Source of the DNA: CAZXLT01 sp964641545
Lineage (GTDB): Bacteria; Patescibacteriota; Saccharimonadia; Saccharimonadales; AWTP1-31
Length of the DNA stretch: 8,951 nt
Direction of reading: 5' to 3'
Assembly (NCBI GenBank): GCA_964641545.1
Contig: CAZXLT010000020.1
Location: forward strand, 1-8,951
Program-made: the position numbers and the translations under genes
The notes under the pieces: generated by a model
Told to the model about the DNA's origin: nothing
The model's database searches: none
What the model saw: only the letters and a program-made list of their open reading frames with translations
Part shown: positions 1 to 5,514 of the stretch, piece by piece
How positions within the stretch are numbered: the stretch's first letter is position 1
Layout of the letters: each line of letters opens with the position of its first letter

Positions 1-14
1 GCGGGTCATAGCTC
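1..14 (+). pseudogene. Degenerate 5' tRNA-Gly fragment at the window edge
   Basis: These bases match the first 13 bases of the tRNA-Gly at 211 with one extra C after GCGGGT. No D-loop or anticodon arm follows. Taken alone the match could be chance, but a second, exact 5' fragment starts 18 bases further on, which makes a broken copy plausible. The feature may begin before the window. Confidence 0.3.
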
Positions 15-31
15 GCACACATCAAACCTAT

Positions 32-55
32 GCGGGTATAGCTCAGTTGTTAGAG
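32..55 (+). pseudogene. 5' fragment of tRNA-Gly(GCC)
   Basis: All 24 bases are identical to 211-234: the acceptor 5' strand, the D stem and the D loop up to TTAGAG. The preceding TAT is also shared. From base 56 on the sequence leaves the tRNA and enters a structured stretch. No matching anticodon arm, T arm or acceptor 3' strand follows before the intact tRNA at 211, so this copy cannot fold as a tRNA. It is best read as a remnant of duplication or recombination at the tRNA locus. Confidence 0.75.
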
Positions 56-56
56 T

Positions 57-148
57 GAGAACTGCCTGGGGCAGTTCGCAAGGCGACGTCACAAATGAAC
101 TGGTTCATTTGACTGACTCGCGGGGTCGCCAGCGGTGACCAGCCTTGC
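57..148 (+). repeat. Structured sequence joined to the tRNA 5' fragment (element copy 1)
   Basis: It opens with a perfect 8-bp hairpin (59-66 with 70-77, loop TGG) followed by GCAAGG. It then holds a 7-bp hairpin (93-99 with 104-110). An outer 7-bp pairing, GCAAGGC (78-84) with GCCTTGC (142-148), could enclose the second hairpin, and GTCAC (88-92) could pair with GTGAC (135-139). The first 27 bases (57-83) resemble 371-397, where the hairpin is kept although the stem bases differ. I do not recognise an RNA family. It could be a non-coding RNA, an intron relic or the arm of an integrase attachment site. Confidence 0.45.
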
Positions 149-210
149 CAGGCCAAGGATGCGCGTAAGATACACTAGGCAAGCGTACAAGTTTACAATT
201 CACCATATAT

Positions 211-286
211 GCGGGTATAGCTCAGTTGTTAGAGCGCATCCTTGCCAAGGATGAGGCCAGGAGTTAGAGTCTCCTTACCCGCACCA
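211..286 (+). tRNA. tRNA-Gly (anticodon GCC)
   Basis: This is a complete cloverleaf with encoded CCA. The acceptor is GCGGGTA (211-217) with TACCCGC (276-282), discriminator A283 and CCA 284-286. The D stem is GCTC/GAGC. The anticodon stem is CATCC/GGATG with loop TTGCCAA, placing anticodon GCC at 244-246. The variable loop is AGGCC and the T stem is AGGAG/CTCCT. One oddity is that the D loop reads AGTTGTTA and the T loop TTAGAGT, so the near-invariant G19-C56 tertiary pair appears as U19 (229) and A56 (266). This is a compensating Watson-Crick swap. A weak -10-like TACAAT lies at 194-199. It reads Gly codons GGC/GGU. Confidence 0.95.
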
Positions 287-290
287 CGTA

Positions 291-319
291 GAAATCTCAC
301 CATTTGGTGGGATTTTTTC
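291..319 (+). terminator. Intrinsic terminator of tRNA-Gly
   Basis: A 10-bp stem (292-301 with 306-315, one G-T wobble) with loop ATTT overlaps and runs into a T tract (313-318). It starts six bases after the tRNA CCA and ends the tRNA transcript on the plus strand. Confidence 0.85.
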
Positions 320-342
320 GTGGTCCGCGATTTGGAAGTCCT

Positions 343-1983
343 CTATTTCTTAGCCGATGAGGCCAGGAGCGAGAAAGCCCTGGGGACTTTCGCAAGGAAA
401 TCTGCCGGATAAGCTACGCTTGTCTCGCGCAGTTTCGGGCTCGCGGAACGTGAGAGAGTCTCCTTACCCGCACCACGAACGAAATCATTGGCAACAACGA
501 ACCCTTCCCAGGGTTCGTTTAATTTTATGGTAACCGTTGACCCCTTACGGAAGCCGTCTTTGCCTGGCGTTATCGTGAAATTAGAGAAGAAAATCCGGAG
601 CAGAGCATCCATGACCTTCATATCGCGTATTTTGCCAAGAATAACGGGGGTAGTTTCTAAGAGTTTAAGATATTCTTCAAATGTTGGTATAGCGCTCTTG
701 ATGTTATCGCGCTGTTTAGTAGCTTTAGCAAAATCCTTTTTAATCTGCTCAATCTCTTTACTGTACTTACCTAGGTCATAATGCTCTTTAAGCTCAGGGT
801 TTTTGAGGATGAGGTCTTTGGTGCGTTCGTATGATTTTTCTTTGTTGGCGATGGTAATTTTTGACCGAGCAATGATGCTATCAAACTCGGCAGACTTACG
901 CTTTGCCTCTTTCTCAGCCTCCTTAACAAAGTGTCCGTAGTTACCCTTGGTGATAAACAGGTAATCCTGAAAGAACTGCTGCGCAGCATTTATAACAAGC
1001 CCAGCACGGGCAGAGCTACCTTCAACGGGGCAACCCTCGGTCTCGCATTTGTAATAGTAGCGCGACTGAATAATCTCCTTTGTCTCTTTGTCCTTCTTAT
1101 CAATCAGCATTGAGGTAAGAGTTTTATGGCACGCCCCACAATAGACCTTGCCCCTCAGTAAATCTGCTCGTATATTGCCGCTGCGAGGTCTAGCAATAGC
1201 TAATATCTTTGATGAGTTAAGGCTTTCTACCTTATTAATTTTTAGGAAATCATCTACTGAAATCATTGTCTCAAAATCGTAAGCATCAACGAGGTCGGTG
1301 AAGTTCTTGCCCCACTTATGTACGCCAGCATAGTGCGGGTCTCGGATGAGCTTTGATACATCATCCTTATCCCATTTGTGAGGCTCGTACTCACCGCCTG
1401 GGCGCTTTTGGACCGTGTAGCCTTGCTCATTTATCCACTCACGGATTTGTTTCTGTGACTTGCCCTCTAGCGCCATTTCAAACATATGCTTTACCTTGGT
1501 GAAGTTACGCGGGTCTGGTTGGAATGTTCGGTTAATATCAACGACATAGCCGTGCTTGAACTTACCTATAAACTCACCATCCTCAACAGCTCGCTTATTG
1601 CCCCGGTCTACCAGGTCAATTATTGCCCCAGCCTCCTTCATATTGCGCGCCAGCCGGTCAGGATGCCAGGCAATCAGCCCAGCAATATGACCGTTTTCTA
1701 TCTCGTTAATTAGCTTATTAAACTCATCGCGCGTATCAGCTATTTTGGCGGAAAAGCTCTCCTCATATACCTTAACGACATTCAGGTCATTAGGTACGAC
1801 AACCTTTTCCATACATTCAGTTACTTGGTCTTCAATGGATGAGGCTTGTCTGTCTTCGCTTGTAGTAGATTTCCTAGCGTACAGAGCATAGTTAATAGCG
1901 CCAGTATCAATATCTCCTGGTGCTTTAGGTAGACCAGCTTGTAGTAGTTCTAGTAGTTTTTGGGTGCTGGTAAGTTCTGCCAT
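343..1983 (-). CDS. Large serine recombinase (integrase), probably inactive through an internal catalytic-domain deletion
   Basis: This is a site-specific recombinase of the large serine integrase family, which cuts and religates attachment sites through a Ser-DNA link. Visible parts are the resolvase motif YARKST with nucleophile Ser39, the DRLAR motif (109-113), the recombinase DNA-binding domain (about 130-275), a zinc ribbon (Cys282, Cys285, Cys313, Cys318) and a coiled coil (about 350-440). After IIDLVD (121-126) the protein jumps straight to RGNKRAVEDGEF (127-138). Family members normally have about 45-50 more residues there, the last strand and most of the long E helix of the catalytic domain. 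The reading frame is intact, so this looks like an in-frame deletion near 1600-1608. The last ~45 residues are antisense to tRNA-derived sequence and unlikely to be functional. The start fits a -10 TATACT (1991-1996) seven bases upstream, giving a nearly leaderless mRNA. Confidence 0.85.
   Translation of the reverse strand: MAELTSTQKLLELLQAGLPKAPGDIDTGAINYALYARKSTTSEDRQASSIEDQVTECMEKVVVPNDLNVVKVYEESFSAKIADTRDEFNKLINEIENGHIAGLIAWHPDRLARNMKEAGAIIDLVDRGNKRAVEDGEFIGKFKHGYVVDINRTFQPDPRNFTKVKHMFEMALEGKSQKQIREWINEQGYTVQKRPGGEYEPHKWDKDDVSKLIRDPHYAGVHKWGKNFTDLVDAYDFETMISVDDFLKINKVESLNSSKILAIARPRSGNIRADLLRGKVYCGACHKTLTSMLIDKKDKETKEIIQSRYYYKCETEGCPVEGSSARAGLVINAAQQFFQDYLFITKGNYGHFVKEAEKEAKRKSAEFDSIIARSKITIANKEKSYERTKDLILKNPELKEHYDLGKYSKEIEQIKKDFAKATKQRDNIKSAIPTFEEYLKLLETTPVILGKIRDMKVMDALLRIFFSNFTITPGKDGFRKGSTVTIKLNEPWEGFVVANDFVRGAGKETLSRSASPKLRETSVAYPADFLAKVPRAFSLLASSAKK
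356..477 (+). pseudogene. 3' part of tRNA-Gly interrupted by an ~85-bp insert
   Basis: Bases 356-369 copy 250-263 (end of the anticodon stem, variable loop, T stem 5' strand). Bases 455-477 copy 266-288 (T loop, T stem 3' strand, acceptor 3' strand, CCA and two more bases). Between them, at the T-loop TT, lie 85 bases (370-454) not found in the tRNA. The 5' half of the tRNA is absent. The piece looks like an attachment-site remnant of a serine-recombinase element. The recombinase next to it runs antisense through this whole segment. Confidence 0.65.
370..454 (+). repeat. Structured insert in the tRNA 3' fragment (element copy 2)
   Basis: The first part (371-397) resembles 57-83. It has GAGAA, then an 8-bp hairpin with one mismatch (373-380 with 384-391), loop TGG, then GCAAGG. 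The stem sequences differ between the two copies while pairing is largely kept, as expected of a conserved RNA or DNA hairpin. The remainder is GC-rich (for example CTCGCG repeated near 425 and 440) and only loosely similar to copy 1. It could be an attachment-site arm or a small RNA; its identity is unknown. Confidence 0.4.
496..529 (+). terminator. Hairpin terminator after the tRNA 3' fragment, inside the integrase gene
   Basis: A 9-bp perfect stem (496-504 with 511-519), extended by T505-A510, is followed by a T-rich tail on the plus strand. It lies 20 bases after the CCA of the broken tRNA, the same layout as the intact tRNA and its terminator. It overlaps the integrase codons for LNEPWEGF, so the pairing may partly reflect coding constraint. 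Confidence 0.5.
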
Positions 1984-1990
1984 AACCCTA

Positions 1991-1996
1991 AGTATA
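1991..1996 (-). promoter_or_regulatory. -10 element of the integrase gene
   Basis: TATACT on the minus strand, seven bases before the ATG. No convincing -35 box or ribosome binding site is seen. The same -10-to-ATG spacing occurs at three other genes here. Confidence 0.5.
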
Positions 1997-2155
1997 TAAT
2001 TCTTTACAGAGTTTGAGCTGCTTTAGGCATATGTCTACAAAATGATTTTTATACCGTCCTTAACGAGATATGGCTTTTGTTGGTTTTCGGTTTGGGCGTA
2101 GCTTTTAAGAATACTAAGTAGCGACACCATACTTAGCTCTAGATTGTTATGTAAT

Positions 2156-2226
2156 AAAAAAACGGACATCCCGTGACCCCTTGAAGTGAAACACTTCAGT
2201 TAGTCCGCTAGTAAGTCCGTTTTTTG
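2156..2226. terminator. Two-way intrinsic terminator / structured RNA between minus-strand genes
   Basis: An 11-bp outer stem (2157-2167 with 2215-2225) has an A run on one side and a T run on the other, so it can terminate in both directions. It encloses an 8-bp hairpin (2181-2188 with 2192-2199, loop AAA, one wobble). CGGAC at 2163-2167 has two possible GTCCG partners, 2203-2207 and 2215-2219. It probably ends minus-strand transcription from the gene at 2776. The rest of the 379-bp gap 1984-2362 holds no gene I can support, only a small CGAGG/CCTCG hairpin at 2228-2240. Confidence 0.65.
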
Positions 2227-2362
2227 CCGAGGCGTCCTCGTAATACCTACAAAGTTAATTCGCTGTAAACGCCCCTGAAGTTTTTTGAAGCGGTCCAGTC
2301 TCCGCGTTGGCTACACAATGAATTCGGTTGATTGTTAATGTAATTCTAGTTTAGCACATACC

Positions 2363-2776
2363 TTAGTTAGCGGATTTAACGATGGTCAGTTTAACGCTAT
2401 CGCCAGTTTGCGTTACGCTGCCAACTACGAATGCATCAACTGATTGCCGGTCAGCCGCCTTGTTAACATCTAAAGGCTCAAACATTGTTGATGCTTTGCC
2501 GTTTATGTCAGTCAGTGCTTGATTTTCAAAATCAGCGTCAACCGTGTAACCTTTGGCTTTAAGGTCTTTGTAGACTACCAAACCTTCTTTTCCCGAATAG
2601 TCACTTTGGTTGAGTTTCGGCAAAGTACCGGCAGCACTGCTATCTGTTGTCTGTTCGGAACTGCTCGGACTATTGGCAGTTGTTTCGCTGCTTGATTGCG
2701 TTGCCGCGCCAATCGCCCCAAGTACAATAACCACGATGAGCCAGAACCACCACTTTTTAAAGATTTGCTTATTCAC
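2363..2776 (-). CDS. Small membrane-anchored protein of unknown function
   Basis: 137 residues with a GTG start, supported by the strong ribosome binding site AAGGAGGT (2781-2788, minus strand) four bases upstream. The protein has a short basic N-terminus (KQIFKK), one hydrophobic segment (about residues 9-25, WWFWLIVVIVLGAIGAA), a Ser/Thr-rich linker (about 26-50), and a small outer domain (about 55-137) with alternating charged and beta-prone stretches. There is no lipobox Cys, so the segment is an uncleaved anchor or signal with the C-terminal domain outside the cell. The last part (GLVVYKDLKAKGYTVDADF ... VKLTIV) loosely recalls PASTA-type small domains, but I cannot assign a family. It lies between the integrase and the LexA gene and may be element cargo. 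Confidence 0.75.
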   Translation of the reverse strand: MNKQIFKKWWFWLIVVIVLGAIGAATQSSSETTANSPSSSEQTTDSSAAGTLPKLNQSDYSGKEGLVVYKDLKAKGYTVDADFENQALTDINGKASTMFEPLDVNKAADRQSVDAFVVGSVTQTGDSVKLTIVKSAN

Positions 2777-2814
2777 TTTGACCTCCTTTATTTGCTATAT
2801 GCAGGAAGTCCAAT

Positions 2815-2839
2815 AAAAAAGGACGACCCGCAGGTCGTC
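2815..2839 (-). terminator. Intrinsic terminator in the leader of the small membrane protein gene
   Basis: A 7-bp stem (2822-2828 with 2833-2839, loop CGCA) is followed on the minus strand by six T (2820-2815). It sits about 30 bases before the ribosome binding site of the gene at 2776. It can either end a small RNA or act as an attenuator for that gene. Confidence 0.7.
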
Positions 2840-2948
2840 TAAAACCAGTACCAGCTTACGCCGAATACTTTTACGCGAGTCGCCCATTTTTTGGCATAAA
2901 CACGCAAAAAGCGATGATTGATACTGGTTTTAGACAATTCTGATTATA
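2815..2948 (-). ncRNA. Candidate structured leader or small RNA ending in a terminator
   Basis: On the minus strand a TATAAT (2948-2943) would start RNA at about 2936. The RNA would begin with a 14-base segment (2935-2922) that is the perfect reverse complement of 2850-2837, closing a 71-base interior. Small hairpins inside are possible, such as CGC-TTTTT-GCG. The closing stem shares 2837-2839 with the terminator stem, so full formation of both is mutually exclusive at that point. This is the layout of an attenuator or riboswitch leader, or of a stand-alone small RNA. No known class is recognised and no clear -35 box is seen. Confidence 0.45.
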
Positions 2949-3148
2949 TAGTTTCTTACCTATACAAGCTAGGGTAAGCTTGTGCTGAAAAATGGTCATT
3001 ATAGGCACGGACACAAAAAAATCGGCATTGCTAAAAAATGCTTGGTCATTTCGCCCCCATAAATTGGACACTGTTACAGCGGAGTGCTAAATCTGCAAAT
3101 ATAGGGCGACCCCGCCCCCATACCTAACAGAGGTATAAGCATAAGCAG

Positions 3149-3154
3149 TATAAT
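3149..3154 (+). promoter_or_regulatory. Possible upstream -10 element for the LexA-like gene
   Basis: TATAAT about 58 bases before the ATG, just after a small perfect hairpin (3120-3125 with 3131-3136). No -35 box is recognised. A transcript from here would run through the palindromic operator. Beyond these promoter signals the 436-bp gap 2777-3212 holds only the leader RNA and terminator described separately. Confidence 0.3.
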
Positions 3155-3176
3155 AAATATCCGTTTACCGCAAAAC

Positions 3177-3206
3177 TACGCTAAATAGCGTAAACTGTGC
3201 TATAAT
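3177..3206 (+). promoter_or_regulatory. Promoter and palindromic operator of the LexA-like gene
   Basis: A perfect 16-bp palindrome TACGCTAAATAGCGTA (3177-3192) covers the expected -35 position. An extended -10, TGCTATAAT (3198-3206), follows. The ATG is only six bases after the -10, so the mRNA would start at or next to the start codon. The position suits autorepression by the gene product, as LexA-family repressors do; that the palindrome is its binding site is an inference. Confidence 0.65.
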
Positions 3207-3212
3207 TGGAGC

Positions 3213-3845
3213 ATGGTTACCAAACTAACACCCAAGCAAGCAGAAGTATTGGATACAATACGCCACCTTACTGAGGTAGAAGGTACTCCACCCACGCTTA
3301 GGCGTCTTATGGAAGAGCTGAACCTAAGTCAGCTTAGCTCTGTCCAGCGGCATGTTGAAGCGTTACGGGACAAAGGGGTTCTTCTATCAAAGCCGTGGCA
3401 AAGAGGTGTCCAATTACGCACCGCTGAGGTAAAACAAATACCATTACTTGGAGGGGTATCCTGCGGCGCGCCATTGCTCGCCGAAGAACACATTGAGGCG
3501 TTAGTGCCTTACTCAACATCAAAGCTGAAGTCTGATACTGACCAGTACTTTTTCTTACGAGCAAGTGGCGACAGTATGGACAAGGCTAAAAAGCCAGGAC
3601 CAATCGCCGACGGCGACCTGTTGCTCGTTCGTCAACAGCAAACTGCGAGTGTTGATGAAATTATCGTTGCTCTTATAGGTGACGATACGACCTGTAAGGT
3701 TTTAGAGCGCAGCTCGGAGGGTTGGTATCGCTTAGCGCCCAGGTCATCAAACGCGGCTCACAAGCCCCGTGTGATGCTGGAGGAGTTTTCGGTTCTTGGT
3801 GTTGTTGAAGATGTTGTTCGCGCACCTTGGAATGAGTTTCAGTAA
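3213..3845 (+). CDS. lexA: LexA-like autoproteolytic transcriptional repressor (S24 family)
   Basis: 210 residues, close to the usual LexA length. The N-terminal winged helix-turn-helix (about 1-68; TPPTLRRLMEELNLSQLSSVQRHVEAL is at 25-51) is followed by an S24 peptidase domain. The self-cleavage site is Cys84-Gly85 in GGVSCGAP, like UmuD-type and some phage repressors and unlike the Ala-Gly of typical LexA. The catalytic dyad is Ser121 (SGDSM) and Lys162 (TTCKVL). All elements for RecA-stimulated self-cleavage are present. The gene has its own operator-like palindrome and terminator and lies directly upstream of the CBASS operon in the same direction. It could be the host SOS repressor or an element-borne regulator of the defence genes; the sequence does not decide this. 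Confidence 0.88.
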   Translation: MVTKLTPKQAEVLDTIRHLTEVEGTPPTLRRLMEELNLSQLSSVQRHVEALRDKGVLLSKPWQRGVQLRTAEVKQIPLLGGVSCGAPLLAEEHIEALVPYSTSKLKSDTDQYFFLRASGDSMDKAKKPGPIADGDLLLVRQQQTASVDEIIVALIGDDTTCKVLERSSEGWYRLAPRSSNAAHKPRVMLEEFSVLGVVEDVVRAPWNEFQ

Positions 3846-3847
3846 AA

Positions 3848-3876
3848 GAAAAACAGTCGCGCTAACGACTGCTTTT
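3848..3876 (+). terminator. Intrinsic terminator after the LexA-like gene
   Basis: A 6-bp stem CAGTCG (3854-3859) with CGACTG (3866-3871), loop CGCTAA, flanked by an A run and followed by TTTT. It separates the repressor transcript from the CBASS operon, although the run of T is short. Confidence 0.65.
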
Positions 3877-3896
3877 ACGGAAAATCGCCTGGAAGC

Positions 3897-3921
3897 AAAT
3901 AGACCGTCTATTTCTATTATA
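3897..3921 (+). promoter_or_regulatory. CBASS operon promoter with a perfect 17-bp palindrome
   Basis: AAATAGACCGTCTATTT (3897-3913) has 8-bp perfect arms around one central C. It directly precedes a -10-like TATTAT (3915-3920) and fills the spacer/-35 region, where a bound repressor would block RNA polymerase. The mRNA leader would be about 43 bases, with GGAGG at 3956-3960 ten bases before the CD-NTase ATG. The arms share AAATAG with the palindrome at the LexA-like gene but otherwise differ, so the regulator is not established. Confidence 0.55.
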
Positions 3922-3970
3922 CATAAAATTACAGTCATGTGTGACGGCGCAGGACGGAGGGTATAAATAA

Positions 3971-4987
3971 ATGAGTAACTACACTCTGGCTGACTTTACC
4001 GTCACACCACAAATTACAAACAATGAATTATTGACATATGCCACATCGCATGTGAACTTACCTGCAGATACTGCCAGGAAGTATCGTGAGCATGTCGGCA
4101 GTGTGCGTAAGCGGCTAAAAAAGTTTATTGATGAACATCCCGACTACAACTTGGTCAAAATGCTGCACTCAGGCAGTTTACCAAAAGGTACAGCTCTTCG
4201 TGACATCGGTGACCTAGACACCGCCATCTATGTTGAGGCTGCTGCGCTACGGGATTTAGATAACCAAGGGCTTATTTCTTGGTTGCGTGACAGGTTGAAA
4301 GAAGTTTACCCAGATTTTACAGATGACCAGTTAGAAGCTCATGAGCATTGCGTTACTATTCACTACAAAACCCCAGGGCTGAAAGATGTTGATGTAGTAC
4401 CAGTATTGTATGAGGGTGACCCAGATAATATCGGCTACTTGGTCACGAAAGATGGGCGTCGCATCTTAACCAGCATCTCCCTACATAAGGAGTTTGTTCG
4501 TAACCGCAAAGCGCGTCAGCCTGATAATTATGCTCAATTCGTACGCTTTGCCAAATACTGGGCAAAGCAACAGAAGAAGGCGTACAAGGCACGCGGGGAT
4601 AACCCTCACTTCAGATTTAAGTCGCTAATGATTGAACTTATTTGCGCACATCTAACCGATAACGGGCTGGATACAACGGACCATGTTGAGGCTCTCCAAC
4701 AATTCTTTACCTACATTGTCCGCACGGGGCTGCAAGAGCCTGTATTCTTTACGGATTATTACGGTGCAGGTAGCATCAATCTTATTGATGGCGCAGTCAT
4801 GCAGATTTTTGACCCAGTTAATGCGCAGAATAACATCGCAGCTACATATACCGAAGAGCAACGAAAACTGATTGTTGAAGAAGCGCAGCGGGCTTTAGAC
4901 GCAATCACTACTGCAACCTCTGCCACAACAAAAGGTGAAGCGGTAGCTAATTGGCAGGTCGTCTTTGGCACGACATTTAGAGGTTAA
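3971..4987 (+). CDS. cdnC: CD-NTase (cGAS/DncV-like nucleotidyltransferase), CBASS signal synthase
   Basis: 338 residues. The enzyme would join nucleoside triphosphates into a cyclic oligonucleotide messenger when phage is sensed. The Pol-beta nucleotidyltransferase core shows HSGSLPKGT (66-74) with Gly68-Ser69. The metal-binding acids are Asp81 and Asp83 in GDLDTAIYV, and the third is Asp141 in VDVVPV. A C-terminal OAS1-like helical part ends with IFDPVNAQNNIAA (about residue 280). All catalytic residues are present, so it should be active. It is the first gene of a four-gene operon, three bases before the HORMA gene. The HORMA/TRIP13 partners suggest the CdnC or CdnD clade; the symbol is a guess at clade, and the product (for example a cyclic trinucleotide) cannot be read from the sequence. 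Confidence 0.92.
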   Translation: MSNYTLADFTVTPQITNNELLTYATSHVNLPADTARKYREHVGSVRKRLKKFIDEHPDYNLVKMLHSGSLPKGTALRDIGDLDTAIYVEAAALRDLDNQGLISWLRDRLKEVYPDFTDDQLEAHEHCVTIHYKTPGLKDVDVVPVLYEGDPDNIGYLVTKDGRRILTSISLHKEFVRNRKARQPDNYAQFVRFAKYWAKQQKKAYKARGDNPHFRFKSLMIELICAHLTDNGLDTTDHVEALQQFFTYIVRTGLQEPVFFTDYYGAGSINLIDGAVMQIFDPVNAQNNIAATYTEEQRKLIVEEAQRALDAITTATSATTKGEAVANWQVVFGTTFRG

Positions 4988-4990
4988 ACC

Positions 4991-5512
4991 ATGACACAAA
5001 GTATTACCCTCGCTGCCACACGAACCTTTACTATCGCAGATGCAAAATATCTGGCATCACGAATTAGTACTGATTTAAACCAAATCCGGCTTTACTACGG
5101 CGATGCCGGTGGCTATCTCACGGACCAGAAGATACAAGACCTAGCCGTAGAGGCTGCGGTTCTCCTAAAGTTCGGTCTCTTAGACACGGTTAAATACGGT
5201 TTTCAGCGAGATGGAAACTGGGTTTTTGCCGTACGCTACGCAGTCAATTCGCTGAACCAACTTGAACTTGCGGATGATAGCCCTGGTGGCATCTATTCAC
5301 AAGCCAATGTTAGTGGCGCATCGTGGCATTCCTACCTAACGAAGCGTCATAATTCGGATGTTAGCGCCGAAGAACGCGCAGCGATTATTGCTGACCTCCC
5401 TATTCAACGCACCGACGGTAACGAACCAAGTAGCGCTGGCGGTCAGTGGGATGATGATAAGACTTACTATAGGAATGGCACTGGTATGCAGAGAGGACAG
5501 TTCAGGAGTTAA
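4991..5512 (+). CDS. cap7: Bacterial HORMA-domain protein (CBASS Cap7)
   Basis: 173 residues, the usual size of single bacterial HORMA proteins. Such proteins switch to a closed form on binding a peptide and then activate their CD-NTase. The N-terminal helix region TFTIADAKYLASRISTDLNQ, the loop LYYGDAGGYLTDQKIQDLAVEA (about 34-55) and the central strands (VKYGF, WVFAVRYAV) fit the family as I know it. The polar, Gly-rich C-terminal tail (about 148-173, ending RGQFRS) is the part likely to act as safety belt. Assignment rests on this pattern and on its place between a CD-NTase and a TRIP13-like ATPase. It starts three bases after the CD-NTase stop and ends two bases before the ATPase start. 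Confidence 0.82.
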   Translation: MTQSITLAATRTFTIADAKYLASRISTDLNQIRLYYGDAGGYLTDQKIQDLAVEAAVLLKFGLLDTVKYGFQRDGNWVFAVRYAVNSLNQLELADDSPGGIYSQANVSGASWHSYLTKRHNSDVSAEERAAIIADLPIQRTDGNEPSSAGGQWDDDKTYYRNGTGMQRGQFRS

Positions 5513-5514
5513 TT

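Noticed and set aside
57..210. Group I intron or other self-splicing intron in the 5' tRNA fragment
   Set aside because: No conserved P7/core sequences are recognisable and no 3' exon matches the fragment before the next intact tRNA.
488..1713. Several plus-strand ORFs of 60-97 codons opposite the integrase
   Set aside because: They lack ribosome binding sites and are mirror images of the integrase coding strand.
2837..2935. CRISPR repeat, tracrRNA or transposon terminal repeats suggested by the 14-bp inverted repeat with GGTTTTAGAC
   Set aside because: There is only one pair, no repeat-spacer array, no cas genes and no target-site duplication. A promoter and terminator explain the ends better.
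2871..3071. 66-residue ORF on the minus strand with GTG start
   Set aside because: It has no ribosome binding site, its composition is not protein-like, and it overlaps the TATAAT and the long inverted repeat of the candidate leader RNA.
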